From contig JAOALB010000081.1 of assembly GCA_025331125.1 (NCBI GenBank), positions 124,001-188,000 on the forward strand: a DNA stretch of 64,000 bases, read 5' to 3'. Made by a program: the position numbers and the translations under genes. The stretch is from Mycogone perniciosa. Taxonomy: Eukaryota > Ascomycota > Sordariomycetes > Hypocreales > Hypocreaceae. The notes under the pieces are model-generated. The model was not told the DNA's origin and did not search any database. It worked only from the letters and a program-made list of their open reading frames with translations. Below are positions 10,801 to 21,599 of the stretch, in pieces; position 1 is the stretch's first letter; each line of letters starts with the position of its first letter.

Positions 10801-13800
10801 AGCAACTCCATGCGCATAACTTTTAGGAAAATCTTGTTGGACGACTTGCAGCATTTTCGGAGGCCAACGACGTGATGAACGGCAGCAAGGAAATCCGCCA
10901 AGTCTTTCTCAGGGGCGATGGAGTTCTGCAGAGGCAAGCCAGCCTTAAACATGGTGTATTGAAGACACCAGGTACGAATTTGCATTTCTCGTAGCTTATT
11001 AATTAAAGACTGGAAAGTCGTATTCGACGAAGACGCTGTAATAGTGCCTATCCGTATCTCATCCTCGCACAAAAAGGCAACATGAAGTAGGCAATTCACC
11101 TTGGCTAGAGCACTTGAGCTTGACTTCAGGTGATCGTCGTCAATTATGTCAAAAGCAGTGCTTTCGTTCAATGCCAAGGACAAGGCCTGAATCAGGAGCT
11201 CGTCCAAGGATTTAAGAGTTCTCATAAATAGAAGACGACGGGATTCATCCGGGAGTTTAGCGTACTTCTCGCTCTCCAGGTCGGTGACAATAATCTCAAT
11301 GCTCCGGAGATGACATGAGAATCGCTTTGTTGTATACTTAATAGCTTCGTACGCGTCACCGAGCCGCGACCAGAGGAAGAGTCTCAGCTCCGTACTACTG
11401 TTCAGCAGAAATTTCCATAGATCGCGCATGCCTTGGTTTGCGCATTCCGATATGGGTTTCTTATTCTGTCGCCTTAGCAAGCTTGATGAAGAGACATCCG
11501 AATCTGTCGGACTAACCGGGGTATCATCAGAGATGTAGACAGATGACGGGTTAAGGACAGGCTCCAACGTTTCAATAACATGAACGGGGTTCTCCATCTC
11601 CTCCTGGAAGAGGCTGAGAAAGAAGTCCATTGTTGTCAGCTTCGAAATTTCTCGGTCCGCGGCTGCCGGGGAAATCGTTGGCATTATTACATTGTTGGGG
11701 AGTCGTAGAGTCTCCACCTTCTCTTCCGCTAGGAAGTCTCGCAATGATGTCCATAGCAGAAGAATATGCTCCCGGACAGGATTTTCGGAGAGAGATGATA
11801 CCATGACAGATGCCCATAAAAACCTAACGCACAAGGGATCGCTTGCGGGCTTATTCAAGAGGCGAACATAGGCCGAGGCAACGTCCAACCATCTATCAAG
11901 TCGGTACTTGGTCTCCGTTCTGGTGGCGTAGTCGACCGCACTGCTTGGATTCGTGATCCTTTCATAAATATCGATATGAAGCTCGAATAGCATGGGAATA
12001 ATAGACTCAAGTTCGACGAGTCTCCCCGGAGAAGAAGATGAGTTCTCCAGTTCTCGCATAATGTGCTCATACAAGGACGAGTCCACAGAGTTGAGCATTT
12101 GAACCACTACTGTCTTCATCGTGTCTGACCACTTAAAAGTCGTGTAGCTTGAACTCATCGTCCTGACCCATTCAAAGACGATATCCTCGCTAGTCAATTG
12201 GTCACGCTGTTCGTTCATCTTCTCCGCAAAGTCCCTAAGGCCTTTAGCCTCATCAAACGGGATGGTCACGATCTGATCCTGAGACCCAGTTTTGGCATGC
12301 TCCAAAAATGAAGATAGCCCCAAAGTTGCTTGTTCTTTCTTGCTAAGAAAGACCATCGCGGTGTCTTCACTGAAGTTTGCTATGACAGTGCGCAAGTCTT
12401 TGGCTCCGATACGAGTGAACTTGGATGACCGATCCTCAGCGATGCACAAGTCCAAGGCTTCGTCAAGATGTTTCAGCGTGTCCTTGTCTTCGATACCGAG
12501 AGCCTCGAGCACATTCTTGGTCATTTGAAAGAGATGCTGGTCAGCGTCCTGACAAGGTCGAAGTTGGTTTGCCATCAGTGTGCTGGGATCAGCGGGTTCT
12601 TCGGCGTGTACTGTATCTGTCCTTCTCCGCACTCTCTTGCTCCTCTTCTCGGCTACGTTCTCTTCTTCAGCACCGTCAGGCAGGCCTGCGACAGACTGCG
12701 ATCGCTTTCTTGTCGATATTGATGAGCTCCTTTCCGTTTGTGGCGCAGACCCTTTTAGGACATCCTCGGCAGCATCAGACATGTGGCTCTCCTTGGTTTC
12801 AGGTTGTGGTGTGTCTTTGCTCTGATCCGGGCTGGAGGCTTTGTCGGGCTCAGATGGCGAGTTTTGGTGGACTTCTTTTGTTTCATTAGCCGCCTCCGTC
12901 ATGTCTGTATCTCGCAAAGGTGATTTGAGAACCAAATCGCAGACTTTCAGGGTATCACGGGTATTCTGTGTACATTTCATCAATTCCAATCCGAGATGGG
13001 CCCATGAGGAAATATCCTTATCAGGCGAAACAGCATCGCCAGTTGGCGACGCAATGTCATCAGATCTATCCTTCAGTAACTTGCCGCTCACTTGTAGATC
13101 CGAAGGAACTCTCAGAGTAGAGGTTGGATCCGGCAGGAATGGGATTGGATCAAGATGTCGTTTGAGTAATGTAGGCATCCGTCTTTTCAGCCAAGGTGCC
13201 ATTACGGGGTGTGACAGCGCCATATCATCACCAAGGAGCTGTAGATGGTCCTTCAGTTGCTCGCCAGCCAAGCTTTCAGCAAGGGAAGGAGGCTGAACTT
13301 CCATAATGGCAGGATCATCGTCTAACTCCACAGCTGCCTCGAGACAATACCGCTTGATCCTCCCGCTATTCATTGATCCCGCAAATCGGGCAGTCTTCCT
13401 CCATAATTCTGGATCTGAGGGGTCTTGGTCCAGTGCGGCTGTCCAGTTATCGATCACTTTCTTCCCCTGGTCGTTGCGATAGTGCACTTGATGTCTCTTG
13501 ATCCATTCTGGATCTGTAGTGGAAGCATCTTTTAATTGGTCGAGGTAGAACTGGCCATAGTTCTTGTAGGAGAGGTATAGAGCCAGAGAAAGATTGGCGG
13601 CCACCCCATCAGCACCACCGGCGGTAACGTCTAATCCCTCTGCAAATGACTCCGGTGCCAAGGCTTCCGGTCGGCCATCGATTTGGTATTCGGCTCTTTC
13701 ATAGTCGGTCCTTGCCTCGCGGTATTTGAATATCTCCGACTCGAACAATTCATCGTAGGCAGCACCGGCTGCTTCTCGGGATCGGAGACCTTGCGCATGA

Positions 13801-14024
13801 AGCTTCAATGCATTCTGGAAGCGTTTGAGAGCCTCATCTACCTGTACTACGTGTCAGGGGGTCGATACTACAGCTTGAATCAGTCGTACGACTCACCTGA
13901 AGCTCCTTGGTGGTATCAATCTGCTCGTCAATATTCTCCTCCGGCTCGAGGTTGATAGCCTGAAAGGCGGGCTGCAACACCTCGTCAGCTACGCACAAGA
14001 AATGAATATGGGCAGACGTACCAT
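7885..14024 (-). CDS. HIR3: Histone transcription regulator 3 (HIR complex subunit, CABIN1-like)
   Basis: Four exons are predicted: 14024-14022 (the ATG alone), 13971-13897, 13841-9835 and 9784-7885. The introns are 50, 55 and 50 nt and the product is 1994 aa. The N-terminus reads M-PAFQAINLEPEENIDEQ, then VDEALKRF and the helical-repeat (TPR-like) region that fills most of the 4-kb third exon. The last intron splits GNWK-NPYMLAKCYW. About 350 C-terminal residues are low-complexity and end in a long Asp/Glu tail, as expected for a histone chaperone partner. Hir3 is the scaffold of the nuclear HIR complex (with Hir1, Hir2 and Hpc2), which deposits H3-H4 outside replication and represses histone genes. 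No other in-frame ATG exists upstream or in exon 2, so the one-codon first exon is the simplest start. The gene is divergent from the ChAPs gene. Confidence 0.88.
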
Positions 14025-14510
14025 ATTCGCAAGCGATATGCTGGCAATGACGGGGCCAGCATCCGTGTCGGTCGTGCAATGGACTAAGTTTGCGATTCCA
14101 AACTCACTTACTGCTACCAATGAAGTCCCGATCGCGCGTCGCGTAGGCGATTGCAGTGTGGCGTCACTTTTGATAAGCTTAGCCACAACTCTATTAACGT
14201 AGCTGACGCATATAACACGGAGCACGCAAATGGAGCGCCACGTGCGTGGCGCAGTGCAACGTCGCCTTTTATGGTCTGTGCCGCCCTGACATCTGTGCCA
14301 GCTTCATTCCATGGGATCCTTGCGAGAAGCTGCCGACCTAACGCTGCGACTCCTCTAGCACCACAGATTTTACTGCGACTCCCTACGCCCTTTCCGTCGT
14401 CCTCATGCGCAGGTGAATGTGGATTTGATTCTGTTGATTGGTTGTTTTCCAACCTTCTAGTAAAAACTGGACGCTGTTGATCTCGCAACCGCAAGAGGTT
14501 GTCACTGACA
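14025..14510. other. Intergenic: divergent promoter of HIR3 and the ChAPs gene
   Basis: 486 bp between two start codons. No TATA box or repeat stands out, and the open frames here look accidental. Confidence 0.5.
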
Positions 14511-16851
14511 ATGGTTGCGCCAGCAGTACCTGAGTGAGCTCTGCCCCGTATTTCCACACGCCGCGGACGCAGGCCCCTAACTCTCGATCAGACTGACGGA
14601 GGAGATTCTCCACGAGTCGATTGATGCCAGAACCGAGTCACTTGCTACACTGCGAGAGCTTGGCCCTCCCGACCTCGCCCATCTCGTAAAGCAAGCCGTG
14701 CGCAATCCTGGGAAGCTGGTCAGTCTCTCCCACAAAGGCAATTCTGACAGACAGCTAAATCAATAAATAGACTGGCGTCTATCACCATGTCACAGGAGTC
14801 GATGCGTCATCCTCTGCAAGCCTTGCCGCCTACATCAACACCTTAACATACCGAGATCATGATCCCAACACGACCACTAAGATTGTTGAAGGCGTCTACT
14901 GGTATGTCCTCACAATTCAGGGCCATTGGATTGGTAAGACAAGTGTTAACAATTTTAAGCTGCTATAATGCCTTCTCAAGGCTAGACATGCGGGTACATG
15001 TCTCCATCCCTGGCACTGTCGAGAGTTACTGCGTGGACGAGCGAGGCGAGAAGCGAAAGGCGTCTGATGATCTATGGTTGGAAACATATCTTTGCAGCGT
15101 CTTGAGGGCATATTCATACGCGGACGATGGCAGCGGAGATACCATCCGAAAAATCGTGGGCGTTCGGCGGTTCAACCCTGTCACCAATACCGAAACCGAA
15201 CATCGCTTCCTCCACGCTGCTGAACAACTCTTCTTCAGAGGTATGCAAAACCCTAAAGCTTGGTCGACATGATCTGACTCCTATAGGATGGCAACTTGGG
15301 TCCGATTCCGTTGTGCAGGTACCGACGAATGTCTCAAATCACTTGACTGCTGGACTTTTGAAGTATCTTGAGACCACAGGCCGTTATACGTCGGGCATCA
15401 ACCTCTTTGAAAAGCTTCGCAGTCAAAGCGTTGAGGTCTCTTCGCTTCTGGCTAAAGTCCTTTTTATGGGCAACGAGGAGGTTTCGGGAGTCAAGGTCTT
15501 GTACCAGTCGCTGCAGCAAACCCCGATGGACTACATCATGCTCGACACACAGGCAGAATTCTTACTCAAAAAAGCGGAGAAAGCTGAGACACCGGAGCTC
15601 AAGGAAGAGCGACTCAAGATGGCCCTTGGCTGCGCGGATCGTAGCACAATCGCTGCACCAAGCGAGTTTGGTACTTGGGCAAGGTTAGCCCAGGTATACG
15701 TCTCAATGGAGGACTGGGAGAACGCCCTCACGATCCTCAATTCTTGCCCCATGTTCACTTACCAAGATAAGGATACACCGTTGATGCCTGAGCCCAAGGA
15801 TGTTCACTTACCAACAATGTCCGAAACTCGACTGGATGATATTGATAGCGAGCCGGAGTCGAGATTCTCAGAACAAGTGGATCCTAGTTTGCTGAGCCTC
15901 AGAGCGGCATCTTACCGGGGCACTTTCAAGCAAGCATACAGCATTCTAACAGAAATGACGGCTAAAATAGGCTGGGATCAGCTCCTGAAGATTCGCAGTA
16001 ACGTTTTTGTCATGGAGGACGAGTATCGCTCAGAGAAGCAGGAGGCTACCCAAGCGCCCCAAGTCAAACGAAGCCCAAGCCTAGATGGCCTTCGGGGCAC
16101 TCCAGACCCAATCACGAACGGAGAAGAAGCTTCCGATGATGAGGAAACAGTTGCAGTGAAATCGTCGACATTGGCCCCCAACGGAGAAAGCAGTGGCGTT
16201 GAGAAGCCATCCAGTACAGTCGACCCAGAAGAGGTCAAGGCTGATACTACTGAAAACGTACGTCCAATCCCATACCCCATTTCTCATCACCTAACCAAAA
16301 TTTGGCAGGGTGACCAGAGCGATGAGCATTTATCAAAACTGAACACGAAGAGGCTCTGTGAGCGATGGCTAGACAGCCTCTTCATGGTGCTCTACGAAGA
16401 TCTCCGTGTCTACACTATCTGGCGCACGCAGATGGCTCAGTACCGTGCGCAGCAAATACAATACAAGAAGTCAGCAGAGGAATGGGAAATTCTCGGATCA
16501 CTGGCGGAGCGCTTGCAGCATTTCGATGAAGCTGCCGAGGCATATCGGGCATGCCTGTCACTTCGATTCAGCCCCAAGGCATTGGCCGGTGTGTTGCGTG
16601 TGTTTGAGAAGTCGAAGAGCACCAGAGAAACGGTGGCTGCCGTTATCAGACTGGTAACTTGGCAGTACAGATGGTACAGCGAGTTCAGTCCAGAACTACT
16701 GCACACGATACGAACCCTGATCGAGGATGAGGGAGCCGTGAAGATAAGGAGCATTATTCAAGCAACGAGTCTACCGCAGAATGTGCTGGATTTGACACAC
16801 CATTATGCAGCATTGTGTGCCACGTTCCGCAGCAGCGGCACGGATGGCTAG
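14511..16851 (+). CDS. BUD7: Chs5-Arf1-binding protein (ChAPs, Bch1/Bud7 family)
   Basis: Six exons are predicted: 14511-14533, 14592-14718, 14771-14901, 14960-15240, 15287-16257 and 16309-16851. The introns are 58, 52, 58, 46 and 51 nt and the product is 691 aa. Recognisable segments are GPPDLAHLVKQAVRNPGKL, TGVYHHVTGVDASS, the join YCCYNAFSRLDMRV, SIPGTVESYCVDERG, LDTQAEFLLKK and, near the end, LCERWLDSLFMVLYEDLRVY and SFRSSGTDG-like FRSSGTDG. Family proteins are built of TPR-like repeats and form the exomer coat with Chs5 at the trans-Golgi, which carries cargo such as chitin synthase to the plasma membrane. Bch1 and Bud7 cannot be told apart here. The residues around 280-400 are disordered and acidic. 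The last intron is a multiple of three and free of stops, so its retention would still give a protein. Confidence 0.87.
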
Positions 16852-17281
16852 GTAAGCATAGATGGATTGCAACGCTGAGGTGCTTTTCTTGGGGCTCGAG
16901 GTTTGGTTTGAGATGGGTGAGGTACAGCGGTTGGCAAGAGGCGGTAATATGCAGACCAATACTATCATCTTCTGCAATGTCATGTGTGTCTTTAGATAGA
17001 CTAATTGCGCACATAATATCAATGTATTAGTATTGCTTCTGGGTAAAATGGCTATTGAATTAAGGCTTGTTCTTTCAGATAGAGGTGGTGCTATGAGTAG
17101 CTGATTAAGCATAGACGTCACCGCGGGGTGTGCGGGGCATCTTTTGCATGGATATGGATATCTCTCCAACACCAAATTTTTGAACCGCCAGCTTCCCGCA
17201 TTATCCACAATCTACATAGCCTCCGTTCACCAGTCTATTTTCCAGCGCGCAACATCATCTTGTGTTCAATCTGGTATTCAA
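16852..17281. other. Intergenic: ChAPs 3' end and GPN1 promoter
   Basis: 430 bp; nothing specific is seen. Confidence 0.5.
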
Positions 17282-18526
17282 ATGGCTTCATCTTCTACTG
17301 AAGATGCCTCTTCGGCCTCTTCGGCCTCATCGCCGCCTCCAGCTATTGTCTGTGTTGGCATGGCAGGCAAGCTTCCCACCCTCACTTCGGCACTACTCAG
17401 CTAGATCTGACCAACCTCATACGCAGGTTCGGGCAAAACGACTTTCATGCAACGCATAAACGCCCATCTTCATTCCAAGAACACACCTCCCTACGTCATT
17501 AACCTCGATCCCGCCGTGCTCAATGTCCCCTTCGAGAGCAACATTGATATCCGAGACTCGGTCAACTACGAAGAAGTCATGAAGCAATACAACTTGGGTC
17601 CAAACGGAGGAATTCTGACGTCGCTAAACCTCTTTGCGACAAAGGTGGACCAGGTTGTCAACTTGTTGGAGAAGCGCGCGAAACCGGACCCGGAGAAGCC
17701 TGATCGCCAACCCATCGAGAAAATCCTAGTAGACACACCCGGACAAATCGAGGCCTTCGTTTGGTCTGCTTCGGGCACAATTCTTCTTGAATCCTTGGCC
17801 TCATCCTTCCCCACTGTTATAGCCTACATTATCGACACCCCGCGAACCGCCTCCACGTCAACATTTATGTCCAACATGCTGTACGCCTGTTCCATTCTTT
17901 ACAAGACGAAGCTACCCATGATTCTCGTCTTCAACAAGACTGACGTCAAGGATGCCTCGTTTGCCAAAGAGTGGATGACCGATTTCGATGCCTTCCAGGA
18001 GGCTCTTCGCCAGGATGAGAATTCGGACATGTTCGGAGGACAGGAGGGCTTCGGACACGGCGGAAGTGGCTACATGGGCAGTTTACTCAACTCCATGAGC
18101 CTGGTGCTTGAAGAGTTTTACTCCCACTTGAGCATGGTCGCCGTGAGCTCTCGAGTGGGAACAGGAATTGATGAGTTCTTCGAGGCAGTGGATGAGAAAA
18201 AGAAGGAGTTCCTGGAGAATTACCTGCCGGAGCTGCAACGAAGGAGGGAGGAGAGAGAAGAGCAAAAGAAGAAGGCCCGAGAACAGGAGCTAGACAAGAT
18301 GATGCAGGGTATGTCTGTGGGCGCCACTCCAGTTGTAGACAAGGCCCCCATCAAGGACGACGACGATGACGATGTGGACGTCTTGAGTGACGATGACGAC
18401 GATGGCGTGGATGACGAGACCACGAGGGAAGGTCTGCAGGCAAGATACGCGGCTGCCACGGAAGGCAAGGACGATTCCATCATGGCAGACGCGAGTTTTG
18501 CCAAATACTTGTATACGCAGAGGTAA
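17282..18526 (+). CDS. NPA3: GPN-loop GTPase 1 (Npa3/XAB1)
   Basis: Two exons, 17282-17366 and 17427-18526, flank a 60-nt intron whose donor is GC, not GT (GCAAGC ... ATCTGACC ... ACGCAG). Splicing recreates the P-loop VGMAGSGKTT (about residues 25-34); the product is 394 aa. Other marks are the Gly-Pro-Asn loop in LGPNGGILTSLN, the G3 box DTPGQIE and the G4 box NKTD. The C-terminus is a Lys/Glu/Arg coiled-coil region followed by an Asp-rich stretch (KDDDDDDVDVLSDDDDD), usual for Npa3. The family dimerises through the GPN loop and is needed for assembly and nuclear import of RNA polymerase II. A neighbouring gene, convergent and about 310 bp away, encodes the polymerase subunit Rpb12. Confidence 0.92.
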
Positions 18527-18836
18527 TCACAACATGGCTTCCGGAGTGGCCGGCATTTCAGGCGTTTGGAGAGTGGGACAAAACATGCGGATACATGGAC
18601 TGGGCTTTGTAATTTAGATGCCAAACGCGGCTTTTGACGAGCAAATGCATAAGACGTAATATCAATCCCCCCAAACGATGTCTAGTCCCTTCTGAAGTGC
18701 CTGCCTTGCTTGGCAGAACGTCTCATCCCGATGTCCCCAAATCTCCCAGAACTCCTTATGCACCATATATGATCTTGTCAAATCTTCCGTATCCCATCCA
18801 ACGCATTACTCTCTTTCGTTTCGCAGTCACCACCAA
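18527..18836. other. Intergenic between convergent GPN1 and RPB12
   Basis: 310 bp; shared 3' region, nothing specific is seen. Confidence 0.5.
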
Positions 18837-19132
18837 TCATCGAGCCTCAAACTGCACCATTCTACACAGAGCATTAATCATCAGCAGTTTGCTCAAACAA
18901 GCTTGACTCTCATGAGAACTCACCGCTTCGTGCGCTCCTTGTAAAGCACTCGTCCCGCGCAGTGCGGACACGCCACGAGCGAATCCTTTCCGAGCGTGAC
19001 ATTGCCGCCGCAGTCGCCGCAGAGGTACGTCATGGCGGAGCGGGTATCGTGTCTATCACCGACAGCACCACGGGTGTGACCGGCGGAGGAGGCGCCACCA
19101 GCGGTAGGGACCTGGTACTCTTCACGAGGCAT
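18837..19132 (-). CDS. RPB12: RNA polymerase I, II and III shared subunit RPABC4 (Rpb12)
   Basis: Two exons, 19132-18924 and 18861-18837, flank a 62-nt intron (GTGAGT to TGTAG); the product is 77 aa. Without splicing the frame would stop right after YKERTKR. With splicing it continues as KRMVQFEAR and a stop, which is the conserved end of this subunit family. The zinc ribbon is C-x2-C (Cys38, Cys41) and C-x2-C (Cys55, Cys58). The N-terminus MPREEYQVPT matches the family start. Rpb12 is a structural zinc subunit present in all three nuclear RNA polymerases. The minimal last exon (25 nt) is easy to miss in automatic annotation. Confidence 0.93.
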
Positions 19133-19742
19133 GGCTTTTTTAAATCTGTTTCCTGGAGTTTGGCGGGAGAGAAGAGGATTCTGGCGATTGGATTTGTGTT
19201 CGGCAGTGGTGGGGGCGTAGATGGACGGGTTGGTGTTGAAGTGGGAAAGGATATGGAAAGAAAATGGTGGCGGTGGAGGAGAATTTTGTCCGGCAGAATT
19301 GGGGCGGTGAGATCGCAACTGGTCAAGCCGAGGATGACACTCCTTTGAGCTAACTTGGAAGCATAGCTCCGGGGGTTTGTATCTGAGTGAGGGATTCACC
19401 AGTCTGTCCGGCATTTAATTACGATTTCTGAGTTATTTGAATAAAGTCTTTATTTTTTAATTATATTGCTGAGCCACTGAAAAACACAGCAACTATTTCT
19501 TCTCCGGAGTTCAGAATACAAGAGAGAGATGGTGTTCCGTTCCCCGGACTGCAAGCCGAAATTGCGGGTCCGCACTCCGTATTAACCGCCGTTTCTTTCT
19601 TCTACTCTACAGCTCTCGAGCTCCGTCCTTATTCTCCACGCCTTCGACTCTCGTTTTCCTCCGTCTCATATCCATCCTAGTCTCTCGAAAACAACTTCTA
19701 CAAAAACTGCTACAAAGCGTATCTCGTCTCACCACAGCAAAT
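19133..19742. other. Intergenic: divergent promoter of RPB12 and the HIT gene
   Basis: 610 bp. It contains an AT-rich tract near 19437-19465 and an imperfect copy of the dispersed motif (CACTCCGTA, 19573-19581). No gene is seen. Confidence 0.5.
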
Positions 19743-20345
19743 ATGAGTGCTACAACATTCGATCCGTTACTCCCTCCGCCATCCACAACTGAGGAAGACT
19801 GTCCCTTCTGCGCCATCGCCGCCGTCCATCCTCCATACAATCCTCTCGAGCCGCCGTCTTCAATGCCCTCAACACTCACAACACCCCCATCCTTCGTCGT
19901 CCTCTCCACGCCCTCACTCGTCGCCTTCCTCGACATCCTCCCCCTAAGCCACGGCCACCTCCTGCTCTGCACACGCGCCCACCGACCCAAACTTACAGAC
20001 GCCACACCCTCGGAGGCGCGCGAGCTAGGGTGCTACGTGCGCTTATTATCCGCAGCTCTGATCCGCGCCACGGGCATAGTGGATTGGAACGTTGTGCAGA
20101 ATAACGGTGCCGCAGCGGCGCAGGTCGTACCGCATATGCATTATCATCTTATTCCCCGTCCGGATATCAGGGCGAGTGGCAAGTTTCGCGAGAGCTTTAC
20201 CATGTTTGGGAGGGGCCAGAGAGAGGAGCTGGATGAAGATGAGGCGGAGACGTTGGCGGAAGATTTGAGGCAGCAGGTTGCGTATTTGTTAAAACAGGAG
20301 CAAGAGGAGGCAAAGGCAACGGCAAAGGCTAAGGCGAAATTATAG
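19743..20345 (+). CDS. HIT-family (histidine triad) nucleotide hydrolase or transferase
   Basis: Single exon, 200 aa. It has CPFC at residues 20-23 near the start and the histidine triad H-M-H-Y-H (His131, 133, 135) followed by LIPRP, which is the active site of HIT proteins. The segment LDILPLSHGHLLLCTRAH is the usual preceding strand and helix. HIT enzymes hydrolyse or transfer nucleotide phosphoramidates or dinucleotides; the substrate is not determined here. The C-terminus is a charged helix rich in Lys, Ala and Glu. The coding DNA is notably C-rich in its first half. It is convergent with the aldo/keto reductase. Confidence 0.88.
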   Translation: MSATTFDPLLPPPSTTEEDCPFCAIAAVHPPYNPLEPPSSMPSTLTTPPSFVVLSTPSLVAFLDILPLSHGHLLLCTRAHRPKLTDATPSEARELGCYVRLLSAALIRATGIVDWNVVQNNGAAAAQVVPHMHYHLIPRPDIRASGKFRESFTMFGRGQREELDEDEAETLAEDLRQQVAYLLKQEQEEAKATAKAKAKL

Positions 20346-20553
20346 AAGTGGCATTGCGGTTATACGGCATGGGAAGAAATATAAGAAGGGGGAAGAGTAG
20401 AGTGGGATGGTGTTAATGATCATGTTTAATGTGGCTTGACCACGTCAGGCCGGATGTATTCTAATAAATACAGGTTTCATATCCTCTACAGGATCCCTCC
20501 AGAATTATGCCAATACATAATTACTTCATCTCAACAACACCCTTGAGTCAAAT

Positions 20554-21599
20554 TCACTCATCGTCACCGAAGAAGACTCGAAGCGGGAGCCAGTCATCGT
20601 CACAAACCTTGAAGCGCTCTTGGATGCCATCAATGGCCTTGATCTCCTCATCAGTCAGTTCCCACCCATCGAGCTCCAAGTTGGCCTCGATACGAGACGG
20701 AGTGACGCTCTTGGGGATGACGCTCCAGCCCTTTTTCAGACCCCACATGAGCAGCACCTGCTGGAGCGTTTTGCCCTTGGCCTCGGCAATGCTGAGGAGC
20801 GTCGCGTTGGTGAAGAGCGGGGAGTCGGTAGAGCCGAGACAGGAGTAGCCGGTGGTGTGGATGCCCTTTGAGGTGTTGTAGGCGACGAGCTTGGGGGAAG
20901 GGTTCCCAGGATGGAGTTCGATCTGGTTGACGGCAGGGACGATCTTCAAAGAGGGTTAGCATCACATTCATACGCGGCATTGAGAAAGTTGCCGTGTTTT
21001 ATTACCTTGCAGTCAGGGTCGTTCAGGAGCTTCTCAAGGTGAGTAATGCCAAAGTTGGAAACACCAATAGTCCTGACCTTGCCGGTGTCAACGAGCTTCT
21101 GCATCTCCCGCCAAGTGTGCCGGAAGTCCCAGTCGTCATAATGCTTCTTCAAGTCCTCGGGGGTCGTAGAGCTAGGCCAGTGTATCAGATACAAGTCGAC
21201 ATAGTCAGTTCCCAAGTTCTCCAGGCTCGTGGCAAGGCCCTCGGCCACGCGCTTGTGCCACGGGTTGTCGAGTTTAGTCGTGAGCCAGATCTGGTCACGA
21301 GGGACGCCAGAGGCTTTGATGCCCTCGCCAACCTCCTTTTCATTGGCGTAGTCGAAGGCTGTATCAATGTGGCGATAACCAGCGCGCAGAGCTGTAGCGA
21401 CGGCTTCCTTCACTTCGTCAGGCTTGGATTGCCATGTTCCCAGACCGATGGCGGGGATTTTGTTGCCCGTGTTGAGGGTAAAGGTTCGACTGCGAGATAG
21501 AGAATGTCAGTTGAGTAAAATCTAGCTATGGTTGGTGGCGTTTGGGTCTGCATGGTGCATATATTAGGTGACATACGTTGTTGGCTTGAGAGCCGCCAT
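20554..21599 (-). CDS. Aldo/keto reductase
   Basis: Three exons, 21599-21577, 21489-21006 and 20943-20554, flank introns of 87 and 62 nt (GTATGT to TCGCAG; GTAATA, TGCTAAC, TGAAG); the product is 298 aa. The catalytic tetrad is visible: Asp in HIDTAFDYANE, Tyr in the same motif, Lys in TTKLD and His in LIHWP. The signatures GNKIPAIGLGTW and IGVSNFGITHLEKLL are typical. Near the C-terminus, VIPKSVTPSRIEANL is the NADPH-binding Lys-Ser-x-Arg loop. Members reduce aldehydes or sugars with NADPH (glycerol dehydrogenase and xylose reductase types are common in fungi); the substrate is unknown. The first exon codes for only seven and two-thirds codons. Confidence 0.9.
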
